A stretch of DNA of 42,172 nucleotides from a virus (IMGVR_UViG_3300021165_003225:1-42172); one strand, 5' to 3'. Shown: positions 8,291-16,620, numbered from the stretch's first letter. Notes: generated from the letters alone by a model not told the origin. Translations and numbers: made by a program.

Positions 8291-8518
8291 ATGACTCACG
8301 AAACAAAACAAAAGTTAAAAAATGCTTTTTTAGACAGAGGTTTAAATAAGTTAATTAGCAGAAAACTATTAGTATGGCTCTTTGCAACTATTGGAGTTCC
8401 GCTAAATTATATCACTGGCGAAGATTGGATACAGATTAGTATGGTTTATATAGGTTCTCAAGCTGCAATGGATTTCATTTTGAATTATGTTAGAGCCAAG
8501 AATGGAACACAACAATGA
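8291..8518 (+). CDS. Small membrane protein, possible holin
   Basis: A 75-residue protein with a charged N-terminus (MTHETKQKLKNAFLDRG) and two hydrophobic helices, LLVWLFATIGVPLNYI and IQISMVYIGSQAAMDFIL, joined by the short turn TGEDW. Size and topology fit a small phage holin. Similar 'SRKxLVW...GEDW...YIG' proteins are common and mostly unnamed in large phages. I chose ATG 8291 because AGAGG lies 8 nt upstream. ATG 8264 overlaps the preceding stop codon and would add nine residues. The downstream gene overlaps by 4 nt and encodes a periplasm-spanning protein, so a lysis cassette is a reasonable inference. No endolysin is present in the window. Confidence 0.45.
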   Translation: MTHETKQKLKNAFLDRGLNKLISRKLLVWLFATIGVPLNYITGEDWIQISMVYIGSQAAMDFILNYVRAKNGTQQ

Positions 8519-9546
8519 GATATCAAGATAAACAAAAAAAAGTTTTATTATTTAAAATACTTTGGGCTGTAATAATGTTGCTGCTGGTTGTGTTTTTAGC
8601 ATATGCAATAAACGATACTCTTAAACAAAGACAATATAACCGAACATTAAGTCAAAAGTTTGAAAGTATGATGAACAATCATCAAATAGATATACTCAAT
8701 CTAAATGAGGATATTGGACTAGCAGACTCTCAACTAATCACTCAACAGCTTCTAAATGAACAATATAAGCGTTCTTTAGACAAAAAAGATCAAGAATTTG
8801 AAAAGATGAGAAAAAAATATGGTCTTGATATAAAAAGTCGTGATGATACCATCGCCAAATTAAAAGGAATCTCGACTGGCGGCACCACAGTTGTATCTGG
8901 CAAGTGTAATGAAGGCAGCACAGAAGCTACTGTAATATCATATGAATGGCAAGATAATCTTAAAAGATTTAAGTTAAAAGACCCAGACATATTCCAGAAT
9001 AATAACGAAACTTTTACTTATGAGCAAAATATAAAAGTAACAGGCGAGATATTTGCAGATAAGACCGGTAATATTAGAGCCAGAAAAGTTGAACTAAAAG
9101 AAGTGTGGGGCAAGAATAATAAACAAGTTCCAGATTCTAATATTAAATTGGTGTCAAGCGATTTTGTGTATGTTAACGAAAAAGAAGAAACAACTAAATC
9201 GTTTGTAGATATCTTTACATTTAGACCAGTTGCAACTTTTGATGTAGCATTGATGCCTGGTGTTGGCTTTGAAGTATTGAACTTGGGAAAACTGTTACAG
9301 TATGTTAATGTCGGTGTTTATACAAAGCTATCTGCAGATCTTAGTGATCCATTTAATGGTAGCTTGCAGAAATCACGCATTGGTGTTGGTTTGGATTATC
9401 ATTTTATACCACCGATTCTAAAAACAAATTTCGCACTTGGCACAGCCATAAACTTTCCATTTGATAAATTAGACAGTCCGGTTTTAACAATAGATGCGAT
9501 TTTATATTTAACAGAGGATTTAAATCCTTTTTCGGAGAAAAAGTGA
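8515..9546 (+). CDS. Inner-membrane-anchored coiled-coil protein with beta-rich C-terminus (possible spanin)
   Basis: A 343-residue protein. Residues 10-32 are a single transmembrane helix after a basic N-terminus (N-in, C-out). Residues 38-120 form a charged coiled coil (KKDQEFEKMRKKYGLDIKSR). The C-terminal 130 residues have alternating hydrophobic and polar beta-strands ending in aromatic residues (PVATFDVALMPGVGFEV, IGVGLDYHFIPP, LTIDAILYL), as in outer-membrane strands. One cysteine (KCNEGS) lies after the coiled coil. The plan, inner membrane to coiled coil to outer-membrane-like end, resembles a one-gene spanin. Classic u-spanins are different: an N-terminal lipoprotein plus a C-terminal helix. 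It overlaps both neighbours by 4 nt. The function is inferred. Confidence 0.45.
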   Translation: MRYQDKQKKVLLFKILWAVIMLLLVVFLAYAINDTLKQRQYNRTLSQKFESMMNNHQIDILNLNEDIGLADSQLITQQLLNEQYKRSLDKKDQEFEKMRKKYGLDIKSRDDTIAKLKGISTGGTTVVSGKCNEGSTEATVISYEWQDNLKRFKLKDPDIFQNNNETFTYEQNIKVTGEIFADKTGNIRARKVELKEVWGKNNKQVPDSNIKLVSSDFVYVNEKEETTKSFVDIFTFRPVATFDVALMPGVGFEVLNLGKLLQYVNVGVYTKLSADLSDPFNGSLQKSRIGVGLDYHFIPPILKTNFALGTAINFPFDKLDSPVLTIDAILYLTEDLNPFSEKK

Positions 9547-9935
9547 GTCAACCAAAAAAGAACATTGAGTATATTGGCAAGTTAGAACAAGCAATAAAAA
9601 AACAGTATGGGGAAGAAGCCATAGCAAATCCAAGACAATATTGGACACCAGAAAAAGAAGTAACTTACCAAGAACAAATTAAAGAAAATGCACAAAAGGT
9701 CTTTAATAATGAAGAAAACGAAGATAAAATAGAAAAAGATGGTTTTTTAATTTCAAAAAAACTAGTTAACAAGAAGAACAGTAAAAAATGTCATATTTGT
9801 GATAAGTATTTACTTACTACCGAAGATGAGATGTATCTGTTAAAATTTGAATGTTGTTCTACTTGTTACGTGCAATATGTAGAAGACAGACAGGAGAGAT
9901 GGAATAATGGATGGCGACCTACAAAAAGTAAGTGA
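9543..9935 (+). CDS. Zinc-ribbon protein of unknown function
   Basis: A 130-residue soluble protein. The first 65 residues are charged and helical, with RQYWTPEKEVTYQEQIKE. A treble-clef or ribbon-like metal site follows: CHIC (Cys83, Cys86) and CCSTC (Cys104, Cys105, Cys108). It ends in an acidic/basic helix, EDRQERWNNGW. The start is GTG 9543, overlapping the previous stop as GTGA, an overlap type used several times in this genome. Similar short zinc-finger proteins lie near terminase genes in other T4-like phages, but I do not know a tested function. DNA or RNA binding is possible. Confidence 0.6.
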   Translation: MSQPKKNIEYIGKLEQAIKKQYGEEAIANPRQYWTPEKEVTYQEQIKENAQKVFNNEENEDKIEKDGFLISKKLVNKKNSKKCHICDKYLLTTEDEMYLLKFECCSTCYVQYVEDRQERWNNGWRPTKSK

Positions 9936-10119
9936 AGCAATAACTAAATTAATAGCTGATTTACAACTTTCATTGCGTGATGCGGAAAAATTCGATAAAG
10001 GCAATGTGTCAGCTGGTGTTCGCGTGCGCAAAAAAGCACAAGAAGCCATTAAGCAATTAAAAGATATCCGAAAACTAGTATCAGATACAAAAGATTCTAG
10101 AAAATCTGACGAGGAGTGA
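9907..10119 (+). CDS. Hc1-like histone-like small DNA-binding protein
   Basis: A 70-residue, all-helical, Lys/Arg-rich protein. The core pattern DAEKFDKGNVSAGVRVRKKA followed by IKQLKDIRKLVSD matches the N-terminal domain of chlamydial histone H1-like protein Hc1, where the diagnostic part is A-E-K-G-N-x-A-A-x-x-R-V-R. The Lys/Ala-rich C-terminal tail of cellular Hc1 is missing; it ends in SRKSDEE. A role in compacting phage or host DNA is inferred. ATG 9907 has an AGGAG site about 10 nt upstream and overlaps the zinc-ribbon gene by 29 nt in another frame. The alternative is an unrelated helical protein that happens to share the motif. Confidence 0.6.
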   Translation: MDGDLQKVSEAITKLIADLQLSLRDAEKFDKGNVSAGVRVRKKAQEAIKQLKDIRKLVSDTKDSRKSDEE

Positions 10120-10125
10120 CTTTAT

Positions 10126-10710
10126 ATGGCATCTATATCTGTTGAAGAATTGGTCAGAGGCATCAAACAAGCTGCAGCTAACGCTTATGACGGTGCATCT
10201 GATAAAGATGGCAAGCCAGTCAAAGCTGGTCTTGAAAGAGAAATGGATTTAATCGATCCAAGAACTTTACGAACTATTGATGGTTTTACCGTTAAGGTTT
10301 GTTCTTCTAATACGCTTTGTGTAACATATCATTTACAAATGATGGCAAGACACAAACTAGCAGCTTTGGAAAATAAGTTGCAAGAAGAGATCGAAGAGCG
10401 TATCAAGGAAATAGTTGCCTATCTTAAAAAAGAGTTTAAGAATATAACTGGCTCAACATTGAATCTAAAAATGAAAGGCGAAGTCACTTATGAAGTCGAA
10501 GCAGTTTCAATGGTTCGCACCAATTTAAAGGGTGTATGTAACTATGAAATTAGCTCAGTAGAAGATCCAAGAGATGAAAAAGATAGCTTAAGAGATGATA
10601 CAGAAAAAGAAACCAACAAGTTCTTGGCTGTTGGTAAAGACAAATATACTGGTGTCAAAAAACCTCAAAATGATTCACGAAAAAAAGAAAAAGAGGAAGA
10701 TAAAAAATGA
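10126..10710 (+). CDS. Hypothetical protein upstream of terminase
   Basis: A 194-residue protein with a strong GAGGAGTGA ribosome region. Residues 1-90 are mixed, with a Cys-containing strand pair (VKVCSSNTLCVTYH). Residues 85-105 are a charged helix (LEEEIEERIKEI-like). Residues 110-145 are beta-rich (GEVTYEVEAVSMVRTN). The last 50 residues are highly charged and probably disordered, ending in a KKEKEEDKK run. I do not recognise the family. It is translationally linked to the next gene (4-nt overlap), and the cluster leads into the terminase, so a virion or packaging role is possible but unproven. Confidence 0.55.
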   Translation: MASISVEELVRGIKQAAANAYDGASDKDGKPVKAGLEREMDLIDPRTLRTIDGFTVKVCSSNTLCVTYHLQMMARHKLAALENKLQEEIEERIKEIVAYLKKEFKNITGSTLNLKMKGEVTYEVEAVSMVRTNLKGVCNYEISSVEDPRDEKDSLRDDTEKETNKFLAVGKDKYTGVKKPQNDSRKKEKEEDKK

Positions 10711-11117
10711 AAATTACTGAATCTCGCTTAAAGCAAATTATCAAAGAAGAGATGGAAGCTTTAGCTATGGCTTCACAAGCTCCACAAATGGAAGCAGCCG
10801 CACCAGATATGTTTGGGGAGCCAGACGAAGAAGGTGGTATGGCAAGAGGTGAGCTATATAAAATAGCTAAATATGGTCAAGAAACTCGCGAGATGTTAAA
10901 AGACGATGACCAGCTTCCAGCTTGGGTTCAATCAAAGATTACAAAATGTGCTGCTATGATGGGCGATGTTAAACACTTCTTAGAAGGCCAAATGGCTGAA
11001 CAAAGTGATGAAATGGCGCCAGAACAAGAAGACGATTTGGGTGATGATGAAGATCTAGAAGAGATGATTCAATCAGCTCTTGAAGAAGTTCTTAAGAGTA
11101 AAAAAAAATTAAAGTGA
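10707..11117 (+). CDS. Acidic protein with ITxSxLKQIIKEE N-terminus
   Basis: A 136-residue acidic protein. It begins with a basic amphipathic helix (MKITESRLKQIIKEEMEAL) followed by a Met/Ala/Pro-rich linker. A helical middle section (ARGELYKIAKYGQETREML, then ITKCAAMMGDVKHFLE) leads to a very acidic C-terminus ending in a KSKKKLK patch. The same kind of N-terminal helix starts other head-cluster proteins in this window (positions 16801 and 19564). That suggests a shared targeting or core-assembly signal in the prohead. This is an inference, and the family is not characterised as far as I know. The stop overlaps the next GTG as GTGA. Confidence 0.55.
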   Translation: MKITESRLKQIIKEEMEALAMASQAPQMEAAAPDMFGEPDEEGGMARGELYKIAKYGQETREMLKDDDQLPAWVQSKITKCAAMMGDVKHFLEGQMAEQSDEMAPEQEDDLGDDEDLEEMIQSALEEVLKSKKKLK

Positions 11118-11218
11118 ATCCCTGGGCAATTTGCACAACACAAGTTGGCAGAGAAAACAAAGATAAATATGAGAGTTGTGTAATGAGTGTTAAAGAAAAA
11201 CACGGTATAAAGAAATAA
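11114..11218 (+). CDS. 34-residue conserved NPWAICT microprotein
   Basis: A short frame starting at GTG 11114 (GTGA overlap with the previous stop) and ending at 11218. The protein starts M-N-P-W-A-I-C-T-T-Q-V-G-R and continues DKYESCVMSVKEKHGIKK. Two cysteines and the pattern 'NPWAxCTxxVGRxxKxKYExCVxxVK' recur in small proteins, and in C-terminal tails of larger structural proteins, of many uncultured phages. It is therefore probably real despite its size. Function is unknown. It fills the gap before the terminator that precedes the terminase. Confidence 0.6.
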   Translation: MNPWAICTTQVGRENKDKYESCVMSVKEKHGIKK

Positions 11219-11237
11219 ACTCCCAAAATTAAGCTAG

Positions 11238-11269
11238 AAACCCAACTATTTAAAATGGTTGGGTTTTTT
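11238..11269 (+). terminator. Intrinsic terminator before terminase gene
   Basis: The stem AAACCCAAC / GTTGGGTTT is separated by an 11-nt loop and followed by a T-rich run. It ends the upstream small-gene operon. The last stem base and the loop contain the late-promoter-like 8-mer CTATTTAA. Confidence 0.75.
11246..11253 (+). promoter_or_regulatory. Candidate late promoter CTATTTAA in a terminator loop
   Basis: CTATTTAA occupies the last stem base and first seven loop bases of the terminator, 29 nt before the terminase ATG. This is the same spacing class as the other copies. The overlap suggests a compact stop-and-restart element. Confidence 0.45.
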
Positions 11270-11274
11270 ATTTT

Positions 11275-12867
11275 ATGGCATATAAACTAACAAAAGAAGC
11301 AGTCAAAGAAGAAATTCGCAAATGCGGAAATGATCCAATTTATTTCCTTAAGAATTATGTAAAGATTACTCACCCTCTTAAGGGGCAAATACCTTTTACT
11401 ACTTTTGATTATCAAGACGCTCTTCTAAGCGATTTCAATGATCATCGTTTTAATGTCATTTTAAAAGCTCGTCAGCTTGGTATCTCAACTATTGTTGCAG
11501 GTTATGCTACTTGGTTGATGTTATTCCGTCGTGAAAAAGCAGTTCTTGTATTGGCAACCAAGTTTAAGACAGCTGCCAACTTAGCTGTCAAAGTAAAAAA
11601 GATGATGAAAAGCGTTCCGGACTGGCTTCGGATTGCTGAAATCACTGTTGATAATCAAACTTCATTTGAATTATCAAATGGTTCAACTATAAAAGCATCC
11701 ACAACTTCAAAAGGCGACGCTGGTCGTTCTGAAGCGCTTTCTCTTTTAATCATCGACGAAGCTGCCCACGTTGAAAATATGGAAGATTTATGGACCGGTA
11801 TCTTCCCAACAATATCAACCGGTGGTCGTTGTATTGCATTGAGCACACCAAATGGTGTTGGTAATTGGTTTTATAAGACCTATAGTGACGCCGAAAACCA
11901 ATCAAATAATTTCCATCCAATTACATTGCCTTGGCACGTTCATCCGGACAATACTCCTGAATGGTTCCAAGAACAAACAAAGAGTATGTCGCGTCGTGAC
12001 ATTGCACAAGAGTATGAGTGCAGCTTTAACATGTCTGGTGAGACAGTAATAAACCCAGACAACATGGAAGGTATCAAGAAAAACATAATTGAACCAAAAT
12101 ATCGAACAGGATTTGATAGAAATTATTGGATATGGGAGGAACCACAAAATGGTTCTTCCTATATGCTTGTTGCTGACGTAGCAAGAGGTGATGGTGGAGA
12201 TAACTCAGTATTCCATGTTATAAAAATAGAAACAATGGAACAAGTAGCCGAGTATCAGGGAAAACCAACTCTAGATATGTTTTCGTCAATGTTAAATTCA
12301 GTAGGCAGAGAATATCTTAATTGTCTTCTGGTTGTTGAAAATAACAACGTTGGCTATAACGTATTAGAAAAACTAATAGAAATGGAATATCCATCTTTAT
12401 ATTTTTCAGTTAAGTCTACACACGAATATGTTGAACAACAAAATGCTGAGTTTCAAACAAATACTGTTCCTGGCTTTTCTACAACTTCAAAAACACGCCC
12501 ACTGATTATTGCAAAAATGGAAGAGTTTGTTAGAAATAAATTAATTAATATTAAATCTGGAAGACTATTTCAAGAGTTTGAAACATTTGTGTGGAACAAT
12601 GGTCGACCAGAAGCAATGCGTGGATATCACGATGATTTGGTTATGTCTCTTGCGATCTGTTGTTGGGTTCGCGATACTGCTTTGACTGCTAATAAAAGAG
12701 AATCAGCCTATACAAAAGCCATATTAGGGTCTATTATGAAGGCCAATTCCAGAATGAGCACATTGATATCGGGTCAAGATAATTATAAAAAGAATCAAAC
12801 ACTGGATCCATTCGCAGAAGACGAAAAACAAAAATATAGAGATTTTTTGTGGCTAATAAAAGGATAA
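11275..12867 (+). CDS. 17: Terminase large subunit (T4 gp17-like)
   Basis: A 530-residue DNA packaging motor. The N-terminal ATPase has the non-classical Walker A ARQLGIST (65-72), Walker B LLIIDEAAH (Asp161, Glu162) and coupling motif LSTPNG. The C-terminal RNase H-like nuclease shows its acidic residues in VADVARGDGGDNS (Asp301), VVENNNVG (Glu355) and YHDDLVMS (Asp453, Asp454). Length is slightly shorter than T4 gp17 (610). The protein pumps DNA through the portal, which is encoded 5 nt downstream, and cuts the concatemer. ATG 11275 lies directly behind a terminator T-run and has no good ribosome site. No small terminase subunit is recognisable nearby. Confidence 0.95.
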   Translation: MAYKLTKEAVKEEIRKCGNDPIYFLKNYVKITHPLKGQIPFTTFDYQDALLSDFNDHRFNVILKARQLGISTIVAGYATWLMLFRREKAVLVLATKFKTAANLAVKVKKMMKSVPDWLRIAEITVDNQTSFELSNGSTIKASTTSKGDAGRSEALSLLIIDEAAHVENMEDLWTGIFPTISTGGRCIALSTPNGVGNWFYKTYSDAENQSNNFHPITLPWHVHPDNTPEWFQEQTKSMSRRDIAQEYECSFNMSGETVINPDNMEGIKKNIIEPKYRTGFDRNYWIWEEPQNGSSYMLVADVARGDGGDNSVFHVIKIETMEQVAEYQGKPTLDMFSSMLNSVGREYLNCLLVVENNNVGYNVLEKLIEMEYPSLYFSVKSTHEYVEQQNAEFQTNTVPGFSTTSKTRPLIIAKMEEFVRNKLINIKSGRLFQEFETFVWNNGRPEAMRGYHDDLVMSLAICCWVRDTALTANKRESAYTKAILGSIMKANSRMSTLISGQDNYKKNQTLDPFAEDEKQKYRDFLWLIKG

Positions 12868-12872
12868 AATAA

Positions 12873-14912
12873 ATGGCATATAATAATACAAAATCTAGAA
12901 ACAATAGTAAAAACACTGAGTCGACTTTATTCAAGAGACTCACCAAATTGCTTTCTGGACCAATTGTTAATAAGCGTTCTCAATTCTATAGACAAGAAAA
13001 AAGAAAAGACTTAGACAAATACAGTTTCCAATCTGCTTCCGGAAAAGAATTCCAGAAATCCGATTACAATCCATTCCAGCACATTCACTCAAGTATGATG
13101 AAGAATCATAATCGTGGTGAACGTTATGCGGAATTTGATCAGATGGAGTTCACGCCAGAAATAGCCTCTGCGATGGACATTTATGCCGATGAAATGACAA
13201 CTTGGAGCCAACTCCAAAAGATGTTAAGAATTGATTGTGATAATGAAGAAATTAAAAATATTTTAAATAATCTTTATCACAATATTCTAAATGTTGAATT
13301 CAACTTGTTTGGTTGGTGTCGTAACATGTGTAAATATGGCGATTTCTTTCTTTATATGGATATCGATGAAGAACTTGGCATTAAAAATGTCGTAGGGCTT
13401 CCTTCACACGAAGTTGAAAGAATGGAAGGTGAAGATCCAACCAATCCAAACTATGTCCAATATCAATGGAATACCGGTGGTATGACATTTGAGAATTGGC
13501 AAGTAGCACATTTTCGTATTCTAGGTAATGACAGATATGCGCCATATGGAACTTCTGTTTTAGAACCTGCTCGTCGAATCTGGCGACAACTAACTCTAAT
13601 CGAAGATGCAATGATGGCATATCGTATTGTGCGTTCACCAGAACGACGAGTGTTTTATATTGACGTTGGCAATATTGATCCAAGCGATGTAGAACAATAT
13701 ATGCAAAAGATCGTTACCACCATGAAACGAAATCAAGTAATTGATGATAAAACTGGGCGTGTAGATCTGCGCTATAATCCTATGAGTATAGAAGAAGATT
13801 ACTTCTTGCCGGTTCGCGGCTCTACTTCTAATACAAAGATTGAAAGTTTGCCTGGTGGCACATATACTGGCGACATTGAAGATGTTAAATATCTCAGAGA
13901 TAAATTGTTCTCAGCATTAAAAGTTCCACAATCATATTTGGCAAGAGGTGAAGGTGGTGAAGAAGATAAGACGACACTTTCTCAAAAAGATGTAAGATTC
14001 GCAAGAACAATCCAAAGACTACAACGCTCTGTTGTAACAGAGTTAGAAAAGATTGGCATTATCCATCTTTATGTTCTTGGTTATCGTGGCGATGATCTTT
14101 TGGGTCATAAAATCACACTTAACAATCCATCCAAGATTGCTGAATTGCAAGAGTTGGAACATTGGAAAACCAAATTTGATGTTGCTGGTGCAGCCACTGA
14201 GAATTTCTTCAGTAAACGATGGTTGTCCAAGAATCTATTTGGAATGAGTGAAGAAGACTTCCTACGAAATCAGCGTGAGTTGTTTTATGATCGCAAAGTT
14301 GCAACAATGTTAGACAGAGAAGCTGAAAATGTTGAAGATACCGGTGGTTCCAGTGGTGCTGCTGGTGGTGGAGAAAGTTTAGCTGATTTTGCACCAGATG
14401 AAGGTGGAGAAATAACAGATGAAACGCCACCAGAAGGCGAAGAAGAAGCTGGCCTTGAAACTGGTGCAGAAACTGGCGAAACACCGTCAGAAGGCGATAC
14501 AGGAGGTTCTGAGGGTGCAGGTGGACCACTATTGGTTACACCGCCAGCAAGACGCGACGATTCACAGGTTAAAACTGTTAAATTTGAAGCAAATGATGGC
14601 ACAACCACCACGGAGGCTTCAAAAGGCAAAAGATACAAGCCAGAAGTTTACGATAAAAGAACTGGTCGACAGCAACGTATGAAATCTATGGGTAATACTA
14701 ACTTAGCTTCGAACACAACTAGAAATATCTTTAAAGGTTATTCTGATTTAAAGAGTCTAGTAAAGGTTCCTTTTGAAGAAAGTATTGCGCAACAATCGTC
14801 TATATATAATAAACAAGAAGAAAAGCTTATTTTAGAAAACGACAAAAGATTTAAAGATTTAATTACTGAATTGGAGAAGAAAGATGCAAGCAAAAAGCAA
14901 AATAAAGCATAA
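12873..14912 (+). CDS. 20: Portal protein (T4 gp20-like)
   Basis: A 679-residue portal vertex protein that forms the dodecameric DNA gate and docks the terminase and neck. Typical T4-type portal features are the early segment MEFTPEIASAMDIYADEMT, the wing/stem region around EPARRIWRQLTLIEDAMMAYR with SPERRVFYIDVGN, and the LPGGTYTGDIEDVKYLRDKL clip-to-crown region (with KVPQSYLARGEGG). From about residue 485 there is an acidic, Gly/Thr/Glu-rich low-complexity tail of about 70 residues, then a basic end. The tail makes it longer than T4 gp20 (524) and is probably disordered. The gene follows the terminase by 5 nt and overlaps the next by 29 nt. Confidence 0.93.
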   Translation: MAYNNTKSRNNSKNTESTLFKRLTKLLSGPIVNKRSQFYRQEKRKDLDKYSFQSASGKEFQKSDYNPFQHIHSSMMKNHNRGERYAEFDQMEFTPEIASAMDIYADEMTTWSQLQKMLRIDCDNEEIKNILNNLYHNILNVEFNLFGWCRNMCKYGDFFLYMDIDEELGIKNVVGLPSHEVERMEGEDPTNPNYVQYQWNTGGMTFENWQVAHFRILGNDRYAPYGTSVLEPARRIWRQLTLIEDAMMAYRIVRSPERRVFYIDVGNIDPSDVEQYMQKIVTTMKRNQVIDDKTGRVDLRYNPMSIEEDYFLPVRGSTSNTKIESLPGGTYTGDIEDVKYLRDKLFSALKVPQSYLARGEGGEEDKTTLSQKDVRFARTIQRLQRSVVTELEKIGIIHLYVLGYRGDDLLGHKITLNNPSKIAELQELEHWKTKFDVAGAATENFFSKRWLSKNLFGMSEEDFLRNQRELFYDRKVATMLDREAENVEDTGGSSGAAGGGESLADFAPDEGGEITDETPPEGEEEAGLETGAETGETPSEGDTGGSEGAGGPLLVTPPARRDDSQVKTVKFEANDGTTTTEASKGKRYKPEVYDKRTGRQQRMKSMGNTNLASNTTRNIFKGYSDLKSLVKVPFEESIAQQSSIYNKQEEKLILENDKRFKDLITELEKKDASKKQNKA

Positions 14913-15723
14913 TAAGAGGCGCAACACTTCGTTTCTTTATGAAAGTTTGATTAAAGAATTAACACGCTGCATTGTCAACAAAGACGATGTAACAAGAAAT
15001 AAAATAATCAATATTTGTAAAACTTATTTTGCAAGTAATCTGCCTCTTCAAAAGGAATTGCAACTATACTCTGTATTAAACGAGAGCGATAACTTGGATC
15101 CACGCTTTGCAACAAGACTAGTTCAGGAAGTTGCAAGACTACATTCTGAACTTGATCAGAAACAAATATTTGATGAGCAAACAAAGCTAATCAATACTAT
15201 CAATAAACAGCTAACACAAAATGTGTTTAGTAATTTTCTGCCAGATTATAAAAATATGGCAACAATCTATCAGTTGTTTAGTCAGAATACTCCCATAAAA
15301 GAGCGTATTTTACTTGAGCAAACTGTAGTAGAAACACTGGTAGCAAGAAGTGAAGAAAAAGTAACAAGCAAGAATATGCAATCTGTTGATAATATTGTTT
15401 ATAATACTTTTGCAAAGAAATTTAACGAGAAGTATGGCAGCAATTTACTAAAAGAACAAAAAGAGCTTTTATCTCACTATGTTATGTCTGGTGCCGACGA
15501 AGGTCTTGGGCTTAAAGTTTATCTGAACGACGAGATTGGTAGATTAAGAAACAAAATCAGTGAAGTTCTTAAGACAGATGAATTCAAGCAAAATGCTTTT
15601 CTAGCTGAAAAAACAAACAAGTTGTTTGATAAACTAGACGAGTTCAAAAAAAGACCAGTTGATCACGCGATGCTAACAGAAGTTTTAAAAATTCAAGATT
15701 TTATTAATGAGGCAACCAAATAA
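14884..15723 (+). CDS. Portal-adjacent head protein, function unknown
   Basis: A 279-residue, mostly helical, charged protein that starts inside the 3' end of the portal gene. Its N-terminus (MQAKSKIKHNKRRNTSFLYESLIKEL cut by the pattern NTSFLYESL) and repeated Gln/Asn/Leu helices resemble a family often found directly after the portal in large T4-like phages. T4 encodes its small prohead core proteins gp67 and gp68 at this location. A core or portal-associated assembly role is therefore inferred from position. No catalytic motif or membrane helix is visible. Confidence 0.6.
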   Translation: MQAKSKIKHNKRRNTSFLYESLIKELTRCIVNKDDVTRNKIINICKTYFASNLPLQKELQLYSVLNESDNLDPRFATRLVQEVARLHSELDQKQIFDEQTKLINTINKQLTQNVFSNFLPDYKNMATIYQLFSQNTPIKERILLEQTVVETLVARSEEKVTSKNMQSVDNIVYNTFAKKFNEKYGSNLLKEQKELLSHYVMSGADEGLGLKVYLNDEIGRLRNKISEVLKTDEFKQNAFLAEKTNKLFDKLDEFKKRPVDHAMLTEVLKIQDFINEATK

Positions 15724-16319
15724 TGGCTATTACTGTTAAAGTTGGTGACACAGAACAACAAGAGTTACCAGCCGAACCACAAGCTGCACAGCCAGTAATT
15801 ACTCCTCCAAAAGTGGAGGGTAAACTTGGCGCCAACTTGAATATTCGTAGAACATTAGATGGAAATTATTACATCTATGATCATCACTATATTGACATTA
15901 TTTTAATGCCACAAAAGATGAAAATCTTAACACTGCCATACTCTGAGAGTAGTAAGTTGTCTTTTAGTGATCTTGTTTATTCAACACAAGATAAGTTTTT
16001 TGATTTCTTGTCCAGAAGAGGAATCATAGCACCAGAATCAATTAAAGGTGGTAATATATTTGGCTCTTTAGAAGCGACTATATTAAAACCAAAAGATGTT
16101 GGCTTTCCCGTTGATCAACTAGTCCTTCTTAATATTGCTAGTTGGATTGATGAGCAAAGACCAGCACTAGAATTCGATAAGAAATACGAAGAAGAATTCG
16201 ATAATAGACTTACAGATCCAGAAGATGAAGAGTCGACTGAACTTGGTGAAGTTCCACAAGAAAAGGAAAAAGGTTCAATACCTAAGAACCAAAGCAGAAG
16301 ATATCTGGGCGGTTGGTGG
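15723..16319 (+). CDS. Conserved head-cluster protein, function unknown
   Basis: A protein of about 199 residues (stop codon at 16320-16322). A Pro/Glu/Gln-rich N-terminus is followed by a compact domain. That domain includes GANLNIRRTLDGNYYIYDHHYIDI, split here as LNIRRTLDGNYYI and YDHHYIDIILMP, and later VYSTQDKFFDFLSRRGI and GNIFGSLEATIL. The 'LNIRxTLDGxYxIxDHxxIDI' core is shared by unnamed proteins near the portal in other T4-like phages. The C-terminus is acidic, then basic (RRYLGGWW). The start overlaps the previous stop (TAATG). No enzyme motif is seen, and an assembly role is inferred only from position. Confidence 0.55.
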
Positions 16320-16618
16320 TGATAAATATTGGTATATTTATATTAATAGCTTACGGAATAACTCAGATATTATGTTATGGCAAAATATTTGATAAAATAA
16401 GACCTAAAACCGGATTCTTTGGTGAGTTATTTAAATGTAGTATGTGTACCGGATTTTGGACCGGACTTGCTCTTTGGTGTATTAAACCATTAACAAATTT
16501 ATATTCTTTTGATAATTCTATTGTCACTGGTTTATTACTAGGATGTTTAAGCTCTGGCACATCCTATTTACTAGATAAGATAGTCTCTGATGAGGGGATT
16601 AGGTTTTCGAAGGAGTAA
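16319..16618 (+). CDS. Small membrane protein with CSMC motif (DUF1360-like)
   Basis: A protein of about 99 residues with two hydrophobic segments (INIGIFILIAYGITQILCYG, and the NSIVTGLLLGCLSSGTSYLL helix) flanking a conserved-looking FKCSMCTGFWTGL motif. That C-x-x-C-x-G-F-W pattern is typical of DUF1360-type small membrane proteins in phages and bacilli. I chose GTG 16319, which overlaps the upstream stop as GTGA. GTG 16316 and TTG 16313 are in-frame alternatives. Function is unknown. It is the only membrane protein in the head cluster, and membrane-associated prohead assembly is one possibility. Confidence 0.55.
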   Translation: MINIGIFILIAYGITQILCYGKIFDKIRPKTGFFGELFKCSMCTGFWTGLALWCIKPLTNLYSFDNSIVTGLLLGCLSSGTSYLLDKIVSDEGIRFSKE

Positions 16619-16620
16619 AT

